A DNA stretch of 36,768 nt from contig CALMKX010000013.1 in the NCBI GenBank assembly GCA_937867335.1, forward strand, positions 1 through 36,768, read 5' to 3'. The DNA is from an uncultured Acidobacteriota bacterium. GTDB taxonomy: Bacteria; Acidobacteriota; Thermoanaerobaculia; Multivoradales; SZUA-115. The position numbers and the translations under genes were made by a program. Below, one piece after another: positions 1 to 8,209 of this stretch. Below the pieces are notes generated by a model, which saw only the letters and a list, made by a program, of their open reading frames with translations, was not told where the DNA came from and did not search any database. The number at the start of each line of letters is the position of its first letter. Positions within the stretch are counted from its first letter, which is position 1.

Positions 1-133
1 CCATGTCGAGCGAGGCCTCGATGCGCCAGGCGGTGTCGAGCGCATCGCGGCGGGCGAGGGTCGACACCCGCAGCGCCGCCTTGGCCGTCGCCGCCCCGCA
101 GCCTGTGGCCATAAATCTCAATAACCGTTGCAT
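1..133 (-). CDS. 5' fragment of an unrecognised protein gene, cut by the window edge
   Basis: An open frame reads leftwards from an ATG at 133 (or a second ATG at 112) to the window edge, giving about 44 residues without a stop. The start reads MQRLLRFMATGCGAATAKAA and continues with an Ala/Arg-rich segment. A short hydrophobic start followed by Gly-Cys could be part of a weak export or lipoprotein signal, but it is not a good lipobox. It is divergent from the gene at 235, with about 100 bases between them. No family is recognised, and too little is present to exclude a chance open frame in GC-rich DNA. Confidence 0.3.
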   Translation of the reverse strand, partial: MQRLLRFMATGCGAATAKAALRVSTLARRDALDTAWRIEASLDM

Positions 134-234
134 CAGTGCGCGGATGTGTGGTATCGCTGTGTCGAATCGGCTGGTATCAACCCCTTTAGCGCGCGACGCT
201 TGGGCGGCCAAGCCCGCGGCATCTGGCGGACATC

Positions 235-1164
235 ATGAAAAGCACCGCTGCGCTCGCCCTGACCATCCCCGCCGCATCGGCCCACGCCACACCTGTCGTC
301 GACTCCGACCCGGCCGTGTGGGCGTCCTGGCACTACATCGCCCGGTTCCTCGCCGGCGCCGACCGTCCGCTCGAGCTCGGCGCGCAGTCCGATCGTCTGG
401 TGACGGTGCGGTTCTTCGACGGCGACGCGACGCGCGGCGTGCTCGAGCAGACGGAAGGGCCGCGGCGCGGCATCCACCTGCTGCCGGTGGACGCCGGCGG
501 CGTCGAGCGCCTGTACGTGCCGCTGTCGGCCATCCGGGACGTGGTGTCGGTGCGCAGCCTCGGCGACATCCTGGTGCGCGAAGGCATGCTGAGCACGCAG
601 GCGCTCGATCGCGCCGTGGCGCGCCAATTGGAGCTGCGGCAGCGCCGGCTGGGCGACATCCTGCTCGAGCGCGGCGCCATCAGCCGCGATCAGGTGACGC
701 GGGCCCTCGAGCTGCAGCGCTCGGCGCCGGGCAAGCGCATCGGCGACATCCTGCTCGAGGTCGGGTTCGTGAGCCGCGAGCAGCTCGGCGCGGCGGTCGA
801 GGTGCAGAAGATGCTGCGCGGCAAGCGCCTCGGCGAGCTGCTGGTCGAGATGGGCTTCGCCGACCGCAAGGCGATCGCCATCGCGCTGGCGCTGCAGTTC
901 CACCTGCCGTTCGTGACCCTCGCCGCGGCGACTCTCGATCCCGCGCTGCGCGAGATCGTGCCGGCGAGCGTCGGCCGCCGCTGGTGCTTCCTGCCGCTGT
1001 CGCTCGAGCGCGGCGTGCTGACGCTGGCAATCGCCGATCCCACCGAGCTCGAGTTCAAGAGCGAGCTCCGCACCCGCACCGGCATGGCCATTGCCGAGGC
1101 GATCGCCACACCCGACGACCTCGAGCACGCGCTCGATCGCTACTACGGCGACGAGCCGGAGTAG
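235..1164 (+). CDS. Protein with four tandem MshEN (GspE N-terminal) cyclic-di-GMP-binding-type motifs
   Basis: This is a 309-aa protein. Residues about 53-105 resemble a small beta domain (RFFDGDATRGVL ... LYVPLSAI) like those found before GspE-N domains in other proteins. Four 24-residue motifs follow, beginning at S108, R138, R168 and R198 with exact 30-residue spacing. Each has R/S-L/I-G at the start, a central Gly and a terminal Gln, which is the signature of the MshEN c-di-GMP-binding motif. A typical MshEN domain has two such motifs. The C-terminal part (about 222-309) matches the rest of a GspE N-terminal domain, ending in AIATPDDLEHAL-type sequence. No ATPase domain follows, so it is probably a stand-alone c-di-GMP effector or type II secretion/pilus regulator (inference). 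The first 18 residues look export-like, which conflicts with a cytoplasmic ligand. The true start may be further downstream. Confidence 0.75.
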   Translation: MKSTAALALTIPAASAHATPVVDSDPAVWASWHYIARFLAGADRPLELGAQSDRLVTVRFFDGDATRGVLEQTEGPRRGIHLLPVDAGGVERLYVPLSAIRDVVSVRSLGDILVREGMLSTQALDRAVARQLELRQRRLGDILLERGAISRDQVTRALELQRSAPGKRIGDILLEVGFVSREQLGAAVEVQKMLRGKRLGELLVEMGFADRKAIAIALALQFHLPFVTLAAATLDPALREIVPASVGRRWCFLPLSLERGVLTLAIADPTELEFKSELRTRTGMAIAEAIATPDDLEHALDRYYGDEPE

Positions 1165-1280
1165 CGCCGCCGTCCCCTCAGGAGCGGTTCAGTTTCAATT
1201 CTCCCGCCGCGCGAGGACCCAGCAATCGACCAATTCTGTTCGCGCCGGGAGCCCTCGTCTGCGTTCCAGAATTGGCCCGG

Positions 1281-1310
1281 TTGACCCGCGCGGGTGCCTC
1301 GGGCTAGGCT
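1281..1310 (+). promoter_or_regulatory. Probable sigma-70-type promoter of the metH leader
   Basis: TTGACC at 1281-1286 and TAGGCT at 1305-1310 are separated by 18 bases. The -10 keeps the three most conserved positions (TA...T). A start point 6-7 bases downstream would fall at about 1316, the first base pairs of the riboswitch P1 stem. This match in position is the main support. It is a visual call only. Confidence 0.5.
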
Positions 1311-1314
1311 AGAA

Positions 1315-1400
1315 CTGCATTGAGAGCGGTCCGGCGCAAGCCGGGCTCGGCAACCTGGGACGGACACCCAAGGTGCCCTCCCGCGCAAGCGGGAATGCGG
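1315..1400 (+). promoter_or_regulatory. SAM-clan riboswitch aptamer (SAM-I / SAM-IV type) upstream of metH
   Basis: The segment folds by eye into the four-helix plan of the SAM-I/SAM-IV clan. P1 is CTGCATT (1315-1321) with AATGCGG (1394-1400). P2 is GAGC pairing with GCTC around an inner CCGGC-GCAA-GCCGG hairpin. P3 lies in the conserved GGCAACC ... GGTGCC core, with CCTGGG opposite CCCAAGG. P4 is CCCGC-GCAA-GCGGG. The GGCAACC and GGTGCC blocks are hallmarks of S-adenosylmethionine aptamers of this clan. It lies between a promoter and a terminator hairpin and precedes methionine synthase, which is the expected target. The subclass (SAM-I, SAM-IV or the I/IV variant) was not resolved. Confidence 0.75.
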
Positions 1401-1459
1401 CTGGTTCTCCTCGGAGTTCCGGCAACCAAGTGTCCCTGTCGGCTTCGGCCGTTCCCGTG

Positions 1460-1490
1460 AGCCCGTCTCGTGATGCGAGGCGGGCTTTTC
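1460..1490 (+). terminator. Rho-independent terminator, likely the metH riboswitch expression platform
   Basis: AGCCCGTCTCG (1460-1470), a TGATG loop and CGAGGCGGGCT (1476-1486) form an 11-bp stem with one G-U pair, followed by TTTT at 1486-1489. A CGGC-TTCG-GCCG hairpin lies just upstream (1440-1451). The position, 59 bases after the aptamer and 42 before the metH start, fits transcriptional control in which SAM binding leaves this terminator free to form. Confidence 0.7.
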
Positions 1491-1531
1491 GATTCTCGGG
1501 CCTCCCGCCGGCCAGAGCCAGGAGCCGGGCC

Positions 1532-4500
1532 TTGAGTCAGATCTCTGAGAGCTTCCCCCGACCGGTCGATCTCGAAGTGCGCCGAGCCCGGCTCGAGCGC
1601 GAGCTCGAGGGCCGCATCCTGGTGCTGGACGGCGCCATGGGCACCCAGCTTCAAGCAGCAGGTCTTTCGGCGGCGGATTTCGGGGGGGCCGAGCTCGAGG
1701 GCTGCAACGAGAACCTCTGCGCGACCCGACCGGACGTGGTGCTCCGGGTGCACCTGGAGTATCTGGCCGCGGGGGCCGACATCGTCGAGACCAACAGCTT
1801 CGGCGGCACTCCGCTGGTGCTCGCCGAGTACGGACTGGCAGAGCAAGCCTTCGAGCTCAACCGGAGAGCAGCGGCGATCGCCCGCCAAGCCGTGGCCCAG
1901 GTGGAAACGTCCGGGCGTCCCCGTTTCGTGGCCGGCTCGATGGGACCCACCACCCGAGCGATCTCGGTCACGGGCGGAGTGAGCTTCGAGGAGCTCGTGG
2001 AGCATTTCCGGATCCAGGCGCTGGGGCTGATGGCGGGCGGCGCCGACTATCTACTGGTGGAGACCTGCCAGGATACTCGCAACATCAAGGCCGCCCTGCT
2101 GGGAATCGAGCTCGCCACCGAGCTCGCCGGCTGGGGCCTACCCATCGCCGTCTCGGCCACCATCGAGCCCACCGGAACGATGCTCGCCGGCCAGGATGCC
2201 GAGGCTCTGGCGATTTCGCTCGAGCACGCGCAGCTGCTCTATCTGGGCCTGAACTGCGCCACCGGGCCGGAGCTGATGCGGGACCACCTCCGCACCCTCG
2301 CGGAGCTCGCTCGTACGCGGGTGGCCTGCGTGCCCAACGCCGGCCTGCCGGACGAGGAAGGGCAGTACCGGGAGGGCCCGGACGAAGTGGCAGCCGTACT
2401 CGCGGATTTCGCCCGGGCTGGCTGGCTGAACCTCGCCGGCGGCTGTTGCGGCACGAACCCCGGGCATATCCAGGCCATCTCGGCGGCGATGGCGGGCCTG
2501 CTCCCGCGCTCCGTGCCGGAGTTTCACCGCGCTTTCGTCTCGGGTATCGAGGCGGTCGAGCTCGAGGCGGAGAACCGGCCTCTGCTGGTGGGGGAGCGCA
2601 CCAACGTACTGGGCAGCGCTCGTTTCAAAGAGCTGGTCGGTGCGGGGGAGTGGGAGGCGGCGGCCGAAGTCGGCCGAGCTCAAGTGAAGGCGGGAGGCCA
2701 GATTCTCGACGTCTGCCTGCAGGACCCGGAAGCCGACGAACTGGGCGGCATGGAGGCCTTTCTCGATCGACTGGTGCGGCTGGTCAAGGTGCCGCTGATG
2801 ATCGACACCACCGACGCCACGGTGATGGAGCGAGCCCTTCGGCATTGCCAGGGCAAGGCCGTGCTCAACTCGATCAACCTCGAGGAAGGTCTCGACCGCT
2901 TCGAGCGCGTGGTGCCGCTCGCCCGCCGGTTCGGCGCGGCGCTGGTGGTGGGACTGATCGACGAAGCGGGCATGGCGGTGACCGTGGAGCGCAAGCTCGA
3001 GGTGGCTTGGCGCAGCTTCGAGCTGCTGACCGGCCGCTTCGGAATCCGCCCCGAGAACCTCTGGTGGGATGCTCTGGTCTTCCCCTGCGGCACCGGCGAC
3101 GAGAAGTACCTGGGCTCGGCCGCTGCCACGCTCGAAGCCGTCCGGCGGCTGAAGCAGGAGCTGCCGGACACCCGTACCGTGTTGGGCATCTCGAACGTCT
3201 CCTTCGGTCTGCCGGCCGCCGGGCGCGAGGTGCTGAATTCGGTGTTCCTCTACCATGCCACCCGCAACGGTCTGGACGCCGCGATCGTCAACACCGAGCG
3301 GGTCGCTCGCTACGCCGAGATTCCTGAGGAGGAGCGGCGGCTCGCCGAGGCGCTGATCTTCCTGCCGACCGGCGACGCTGAGGCCGGCGAGGCGGCGGTG
3401 ACAGCCTTCGCCGGCCACTTCCGCGGCAGAGCTGCGCGAGTCGAGCGTTCTTCGCGCGCCGAGTTGCCACTTGCCGCGCGCCTGGCGAGGGCCGTTGTCG
3501 AGGGCAGCAAGGCGGGGCTCCAAGAAGACCTCGAGCAGGCGCTCGGAGATCCGGCCTACGTGGAGCCGCTCGACATCATCAACGGCCCGCTGATGGCCGG
3601 CATGAGCGAGGTGGGGCGGCTGTTCAACGACAATCAGCTGATCGTCGCCGAAGTGCTGCAGAGCGCCGAGGTGATGAAGGCCGCAGTGGCCTTTCTCGAG
3701 CCTCACATGGCTCGCACGGAGGGTGCTACGCGAGGGAAGGTGTTGCTCGCCACGGTGAAGGGCGACGTCCACGACATCGGCAAGAACCTGGTGGACATCA
3801 TCCTCTCGAACAATGGCTTCTCGGTGGTGAACCTGGGCATCAAGGTGCCGAGCGAGCAGCTGATCCAGGGCGTGCGGGAGCACCGGCCGGATGTCATCGG
3901 CCTTTCCGGGCTGCTGGTCAAGAGCGCGCAGCAGATGGTGCTGACGGCCGGGGACCTCGCCGCGGTCGGGATCGACACCCCGCTTCTGGTGGGCGGCGCA
4001 GCTCTCACTCGTCGTTTCACCCACCGCAAGATCGCGCAGGCCTACGGTTCGTTCTGCACCTACGCCAAGGACGCGATGAGCGGCCTCAAGCTGGTCGAGA
4101 GGCTGCTCGACCCTACCGGGCGGCCGACGCTCGAAGAGGAGGTGAGCGAGCTGTTGGTCGCCGACACCGAGGTAGCGGAAGGGGCGGAGCCGGCTCCTCG
4201 AGACCTGCCGGCGCTCGCTCCGGTCAGCAAGGAGATTCCGGTGCCCCGGCCCGAGCACCTCGAGCGGCGCGTGGAGGAGTTCGACCCGGCTGAGGTGTGG
4301 CCCTGGGTGAATCCGCAGATGCTCTATGGCAAGCACCTCGGCCTGGGCGGTTCGGTGCGGGCTTTGGCGGCGGCGAAGGATCCGCGATTCCTCAAGCTCC
4401 GGGCGGTGGTGGAGGAGGTGGAAGAGTGGGCCAGCGGCGAGGGCGTGATGCCGGTGCGGGCGGTGTGGCGATTCTTCCCCGCTCGAGCCGAGGGCAGTGC

Positions 4501-5014
4501 GCTGGTGCTCTCGTGCCCGGCGACCGGCGCGGAGGCCGCGCGCTGGCAGCTACCCCGGCAAGCGCGGCCGGGAGGGCTCTGCCTTACCGACTACGTTCTG
4601 GAGGGGGACCATGTGGCATTGTTCGTCACCACCGCCGGCCGTGGCATTCGCGAGCGAGTGGCCGAACTCAAGGAGCGGGGGGACTACCTGAAGAGCCACA
4701 CCCTGGCCGCCCTCGCCCTCGAAACTGCCGAGGCGGCGGCCGAGCTGGTGCATGCCCGGCTGCGCGCTGCCTGGGGCTTCCCCGACGGCCCCGAGCTCTC
4801 TGCCCAGGACGTCCTCTCCGCCCGCTACCGGGGGAAACGCTACAGCTTCGGCTATCCGGCCTGCCCGGATCTCGCCGGCCAGCGAGCGCTGTTCGCGGCG
4901 CTCGAGCCCGCCGAGATCGGAGTCGAGCTTACCGACGGCGACATGATGGATCCGGAAGCGAGCGTCTCAGCGCTGGTCTTCCACCATCCGGAGGCGCGCT
5001 ATTTCGCGGTCTGA
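1532..5014 (+). CDS. metH: Cobalamin-dependent methionine synthase
   Basis: The enzyme transfers a methyl group from 5-methyltetrahydrofolate to homocysteine through cob(I)alamin, making methionine in the cytoplasm. The protein has 1160 aa (E. coli MetH about 1227) and all four modules in order. The homocysteine domain has GAMGTQ at about 34 and zinc ligands C242 (GLNCATG), C305 and C306 (GGCCGT). A pterin-binding domain follows (about 350-610). The B12 cap and Rossmann domain carries GDVHDIG, with the cobalt-ligating His at about 747. The C-terminal AdoMet-activation domain carries GYPACPD. I chose TTG at 1532 because AGGAG lies 7 bases upstream, the start falls after the riboswitch terminator, and homology begins soon after. 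The open frame extends upstream through the riboswitch, but that part is leader. The gene ends 16 bases inside the convergent nuclease gene. Confidence 0.96.
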   Translation: MSQISESFPRPVDLEVRRARLERELEGRILVLDGAMGTQLQAAGLSAADFGGAELEGCNENLCATRPDVVLRVHLEYLAAGADIVETNSFGGTPLVLAEYGLAEQAFELNRRAAAIARQAVAQVETSGRPRFVAGSMGPTTRAISVTGGVSFEELVEHFRIQALGLMAGGADYLLVETCQDTRNIKAALLGIELATELAGWGLPIAVSATIEPTGTMLAGQDAEALAISLEHAQLLYLGLNCATGPELMRDHLRTLAELARTRVACVPNAGLPDEEGQYREGPDEVAAVLADFARAGWLNLAGGCCGTNPGHIQAISAAMAGLLPRSVPEFHRAFVSGIEAVELEAENRPLLVGERTNVLGSARFKELVGAGEWEAAAEVGRAQVKAGGQILDVCLQDPEADELGGMEAFLDRLVRLVKVPLMIDTTDATVMERALRHCQGKAVLNSINLEEGLDRFERVVPLARRFGAALVVGLIDEAGMAVTVERKLEVAWRSFELLTGRFGIRPENLWWDALVFPCGTGDEKYLGSAAATLEAVRRLKQELPDTRTVLGISNVSFGLPAAGREVLNSVFLYHATRNGLDAAIVNTERVARYAEIPEEERRLAEALIFLPTGDAEAGEAAVTAFAGHFRGRAARVERSSRAELPLAARLARAVVEGSKAGLQEDLEQALGDPAYVEPLDIINGPLMAGMSEVGRLFNDNQLIVAEVLQSAEVMKAAVAFLEPHMARTEGATRGKVLLATVKGDVHDIGKNLVDIILSNNGFSVVNLGIKVPSEQLIQGVREHRPDVIGLSGLLVKSAQQMVLTAGDLAAVGIDTPLLVGGAALTRRFTHRKIAQAYGSFCTYAKDAMSGLKLVERLLDPTGRPTLEEEVSELLVADTEVAEGAEPAPRDLPALAPVSKEIPVPRPEHLERRVEEFDPAEVWPWVNPQMLYGKHLGLGGSVRALAAAKDPRFLKLRAVVEEVEEWASGEGVMPVRAVWRFFPARAEGSALVLSCPATGAEAARWQLPRQARPGGLCLTDYVLEGDHVALFVTTAGRGIRERVAELKERGDYLKSHTLAALALETAEAAAELVHARLRAAWGFPDGPELSAQDVLSARYRGKRYSFGYPACPDLAGQRALFAALEPAEIGVELTDGDMMDPEASVSALVFHHPEARYFAV

Positions 5015-5982
5015 GTGGCTGAGGCGAGGCGGGCTTCCACCAGGGCTCCCAGCCGGTAACCGGCGAGCGCGATCGCTGGCCTGGCCAGAGCGAGAGCTCG
5101 TTTCTGGTAGGTCGCGGGAGGCGCCTGGTTGCGAAGGAGCTCGGGTGGGTAGAGCTCCCGCTTCGCGATCTCGGCGCTCGCTTCGGCCCACTCCTCGAAG
5201 GCCTCGACGGGCTGCCCCGAGGCCCCGGCCTGGCGGGGATGAGCCCGTTCCAGCTCGCGCGCCAGGCGATCGACGAATCGGCTGGCACCTAGCCACCAAG
5301 GCTTCGGGTTCTGCTGGGTCAGCAGGCTGTCCCAGAAGAAATGCAGGTTGCTGGGCCGGCTCTCGCCGGGTGGAACGCCGAGCAGGAAGTCGTTGCCCCC
5401 GCGGTCCCCTTTGGGCTCGGAGGAGGTGACCCGCGCGCTGGTGTGGAGGGGCTGGTGGAGATCGCCCACCAGATGGAGAATCCATGCCAAGGCCAGTCCA
5501 CGCTCCCGGTCCGGGCGGCTGCGGTCCCCCAGGAGGGCCGCCAGCCGGCCGAGGGCCTCCACCACGTTCTCCGGTGCCGGTTTGAGGTCCGGCCGGGCGA
5601 CCGGCGGCCCCCCAGCTGCCCCCGATTCCCAGAAGAAGTTGATGTAGTGCCAGCTCGGGCGGTCGAACACCGGGTTGCCCCGGGCGAGGTCCGGCCAGAT
5701 GGCGGCCTGTTCCCAGAGCGCCTGCCCGCAACGTTCCGGGCCACGGCAAGAGGGGGCCTTGAGCTCGGCTTCCTCGGGCACCGCTTCGAGCAGTCGCACG
5801 GCCTCCTGCCGGGTCGGCTCGGAAAGCTGATCCCAGGCGATCTTGGCCACGACTTTGTGCCCGAGGTCGTCCCAAGCTCGGAGGGGGTAGCCGCCGGCGG
5901 CAAGGGCGAGCAGAAGTCCGGCGACCTTGGCGCTGCGCCGGCTCCTGTGGCGCGGTTGCCCGCAGAGAGGAGATTGATACAC
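4999..5982 (-). CDS. S1/P1-type zinc nuclease, exported
   Basis: This predicted secreted single-strand nuclease and 3'-nucleotidase has three zinc ions. After an Arg-rich n-region and a hydrophobic run, the mature protein should begin at Trp in WDDLGH. That supplies the family's W1 and H6 ligands. Other ligands visible are Asp in WPDLARG, His in WHYINFF, the HLVGDLHQPLH cluster (equivalents of H116, D120 and H126 in P1) and NLHFFWD (H149, D153), so the active site is complete. From GTG at 5982 the product is about 327 aa. An ATG at 6021 would add 13 residues, and neither start has a strong ribosome site. It is convergent with metH, overlapping it by 16 bases, and divergent from the carboxypeptidase gene. 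Its 3' part contains one copy of the 17-bp repeat. Confidence 0.88.
   Translation of the reverse strand: MYQSPLCGQPRHRSRRSAKVAGLLLALAAGGYPLRAWDDLGHKVVAKIAWDQLSEPTRQEAVRLLEAVPEEAELKAPSCRGPERCGQALWEQAAIWPDLARGNPVFDRPSWHYINFFWESGAAGGPPVARPDLKPAPENVVEALGRLAALLGDRSRPDRERGLALAWILHLVGDLHQPLHTSARVTSSEPKGDRGGNDFLLGVPPGESRPSNLHFFWDSLLTQQNPKPWWLGASRFVDRLARELERAHPRQAGASGQPVEAFEEWAEASAEIAKRELYPPELLRNQAPPATYQKRALALARPAIALAGYRLGALVEARLASATQTAK
5274..5290 (-). repeat. 17-bp dispersed motif, copy 1 (exact)
   Basis: On the minus strand this reads AGGTGCCAGCCGATTCG, an exact copy. It lies in the nuclease gene and encodes GASRF within the product. Confidence 0.8.
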
Positions 5983-6042
5983 TGCGGCCCCATTCCCATC
6001 GAGCGGAGCTGTGCCGTTCATCCACCCGGAGCTGGAATTGCC

Positions 6043-7596
6043 ATGACACGAAGAGGCCGTCTCGGTTTGGCTGCTGTTGCGGGCATCTCGATCTCGCTGC
6101 TCCTGCCGGCCGATCTTCCGGCGGAGGAAAACCCACCGCAGGCCACGGAGGGCAAGGCGGCATCGGCCGAGTTCCATCCACCTCAGCCGGAAGAGAAGCT
6201 CTCGGTCACCCATCACACCGCCACCCTGGGCGGTCGAAAGCTCAGCTATACCGCCACCGCCGGGCAGTACTTGCTGCGAACCGAGGAAGGCAAACCGCGG
6301 GCAAGCGTCTTTTTCGTGGCCTACACCCTCGACGGTGTGGCCGAGGGGATGAAGCGGCCGGTCACTTTCAGCTTCAACGGCGGCCCGGGAGCGCCGGCTC
6401 TTTGGGTTCACCTCGGGGCGTTCGGCCCCAAGAAGGTGCGCTTGACCGACGAGGGAATGCCGATCGCGCCCCCGGGTGAGCTGGTGGACAACGAGTACTC
6501 CTTGCTGCCGGCCACGGATCTGGTGTTCATCGATCCGGTTTCGACCGGTTTTTCGCGCGCCGTGCCCGGCGAAGCGGAAAAACAATTCCATGGCTACAAG
6601 GAAGATATCGAATCGGTGGGGGAATTCATACGGCTGTGGGTAAGCCGTAACAGTCGCTGGGGAAGCCCAAAATTCCTCGCCGGCGAGAGCTACGGCACCA
6701 CCCGCGCCGCGGGCCTCGCGAACTACTTGCAGTCCCGCTTCGGGATGTTCTTGAACGGGGTGGTGCTGATCTCCTCGGTGCTCAACTGGCAGCATCACCA
6801 GTTCGACGCCGGCAACGACATGCCCTACTTGATCTTCCTGCCCTCCTACGCCGCGGCGGCCTGGTATCACAAACGCCTGCCGCCGGAGCTTTCCGGGGAC
6901 CTCGAGAAAACCCTCGCCGAAGTGGAGCAATTCACTCTCACGGACTACGCGCTCGCGCTGCTGGCCGGGGACGCGCTCGCCCCGGCGCGGCGGCGGGAGG
7001 TCGCCGAGCGGGTCGCGCGCTACACCGGCTTGTCGGTGGATTATGTGGAGCGCAGCAACTTGCGAATCGAGATCAACCGCTTCACCAAGGAGCTGTTGCG
7101 CGGCCAGGCTCGAACCATTGGCAGGCTGGACGCGCGCTTCCTGGGCTACGACCGCGACAGCGTGGGTGAAGTGCCGGACTTCGACCCTGCCTTGATCTCG
7201 GTAGTGCAGGGCTTCGTCACCTTGTTCAACGACTACGTGCGCCGCGAACTCGGCTTCGAGAGCGATCTACCGTACGAGTACCTGGCGGCTCGTGTTCGCC
7301 CTTGGAGCTTCGCGGAGTTCCAGAACCAGTACCTGAACGTGGGCGAGGATCTGCGCCAGGCCATGGTGCAGAATCACTCGCTCAAGGTGCTCTTCGCCGC
7401 CGGCTACTACGACTTTGCGACGCCCTATTTCGACGCCAAGTTCACCTCGGCCCATCTCGGCCTGCCGCCGGAGATCGCGCGCAATGTGGAGACCGTGACG
7501 TTCGAGAGCGGGCACATGATGTACATCCGCCAAGCCGACCACCAGAAGCTCCATCAGGCGGTGGTGGACTTCCTGGCCAAGGCGGTGGGACGCTAG
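6043..7596 (+). CDS. Serine carboxypeptidase-like peptidase, family S10, exported
   Basis: This is a 517-aa alpha/beta-hydrolase peptidase that would remove C-terminal residues from peptides outside the cytoplasm. An N-terminal signal sequence (about 1-27, Arg-rich then hydrophobic) is followed by the S10 core. That core contains the oxyanion segment FNGGPG at about 111-116, the nucleophile S216 in GESYGT, the acid D457 in GYYDFATP and the base H491 in SGHMMY. All three catalytic residues are present. The start at 6043 fits the signal peptide; the frame is open further upstream, but that part overlaps the divergent nuclease gene. The gene ends in a stem-loop shared with the convergent YHS gene. 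Bacterial S10 proteins of this type are common in acidobacterial and related genomes (known). The substrate is unknown. Confidence 0.92.
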   Translation: MTRRGRLGLAAVAGISISLLLPADLPAEENPPQATEGKAASAEFHPPQPEEKLSVTHHTATLGGRKLSYTATAGQYLLRTEEGKPRASVFFVAYTLDGVAEGMKRPVTFSFNGGPGAPALWVHLGAFGPKKVRLTDEGMPIAPPGELVDNEYSLLPATDLVFIDPVSTGFSRAVPGEAEKQFHGYKEDIESVGEFIRLWVSRNSRWGSPKFLAGESYGTTRAAGLANYLQSRFGMFLNGVVLISSVLNWQHHQFDAGNDMPYLIFLPSYAAAAWYHKRLPPELSGDLEKTLAEVEQFTLTDYALALLAGDALAPARRREVAERVARYTGLSVDYVERSNLRIEINRFTKELLRGQARTIGRLDARFLGYDRDSVGEVPDFDPALISVVQGFVTLFNDYVRRELGFESDLPYEYLAARVRPWSFAEFQNQYLNVGEDLRQAMVQNHSLKVLFAAGYYDFATPYFDAKFTSAHLGLPPEIARNVETVTFESGHMMYIRQADHQKLHQAVVDFLAKAVGR

Positions 7597-7630
7597 CCGG
7601 CGGGCTGGGCCCGCCGGCAGGCCGCTAGCG
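7591..7630. terminator. Bidirectional stem-loop between convergent genes
   Basis: GCCGGCGGGC (7596-7605) and GCCCGCCGGC (7609-7618) form a perfect 10-bp stem with a 3-base loop. An outer CGCTAGC (7591-7597) / GCTAGCG (7624-7630) pair includes both stop codons. There is no T-tract, so it may act as a Rho-assisted or mRNA-stabilising end for both genes. Confidence 0.6.
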
Positions 7631-8086
7631 CTTGACGATCTGCGGCCAGTTCTGGTCGGCGCTCGCGATGTAGCTGGCCATGTTCTTCAGCCATTCCTCC
7701 TGGATCTTGCGGTTGTAGTTCAGGTAGAGCTTGCCGTCGACAATCTTCCAGGCCTGGGGATCGATGCCGGCGGTCGAGCCTTTGGCCACCGCGTAGGCGC
7801 AGTAGCCGCCGTACTGGGGCGCGTACTTCTCGGGCTCTTTGGCGAAGGCGTCTCGGTGGTCTGCGGAAGCGAAGCGCCAGGTCGCCCCCTGCCAGGAAAA
7901 CACGAACTCCTTCGAGCCCTCGACGGGTTTGCCGTCGGTGAAGTAGGCGACGGGGTCGTAGCCCTGCAGAGCCACGCCACCGAAGGTGGTCTTGTTGATC
8001 GGGTCGACGGCATAGACAGTACCGGCGAGAGCCAGGGCGAACAGGGCGGCGAGGGCGAGCGAGCGGTAGAAGCGGGGTCGGATCAT
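7625..8086 (-). CDS. YHS domain-containing protein, exported
   Basis: This 153-aa protein starts with a clear signal peptide (residues 1-26, ending VYA). A YHS domain follows, with GYDPVAYF at about 42-49, a central FSWQGATWRFAS strand pair and YGGYCAYAVAKG, which holds the single Cys. The length and layout match the YHS-containing (seleno)protein family of periplasmic proteins, thought to bind metals; the exact role is not settled. I chose ATG at 8086 over the longer frame from 8167 because it gives a clean signal peptide and has AAGGAG upstream (12 bases away, somewhat far). It converges on the carboxypeptidase gene and is divergent from the glycosylase gene. Confidence 0.88.
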   Translation of the reverse strand: MIRPRFYRSLALAALFALALAGTVYAVDPINKTTFGGVALQGYDPVAYFTDGKPVEGSKEFVFSWQGATWRFASADHRDAFAKEPEKYAPQYGGYCAYAVAKGSTAGIDPQAWKIVDGKLYLNYNRKIQEEWLKNMASYIASADQNWPQIVKR

Positions 8087-8209
8087 GGTGGCAGGAATCT
8101 CCTTGTGGGTCGGGTAAGCGAGAGGCTTGGAGCCTCTTGGATGCAACAAACGGCCTCCACGTTTCATGCCAGCCGCCTCATGGAGCAGGGCTAGAATTCC
8201 GGTGCCCTG

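Noticed and set aside
163-180. Ninth copy of the 17-bp motif (CGAATCGGCTGG then TATC)
   Set aside because: Matches only 12 contiguous bases and diverges at the conserved GGCAC end; treated as chance, as are CGAATCGGCC matches near 13840 and 28750.
1315-1500. Cobalamin riboswitch before a B12-dependent enzyme
   Set aside because: No B12-box-like sequence seen; the GGCAACC/GGTGCC core and helix plan fit the SAM clan instead.
1373-1531. Extension of MetH upstream to 1373
   Set aside because: It would translate the riboswitch 3' strand and terminator; the TTG at 1532 has a ribosome site and homology starts after it.
2138-4336. 732-codon open frame antisense to metH
   Set aside because: It is the mirror of a certain gene in GC-rich DNA; the protein is compositionally odd and matches nothing. 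The same holds for other long antisense frames over the permease, FG-GAP, sulfatase, cytochrome and CHAT genes.
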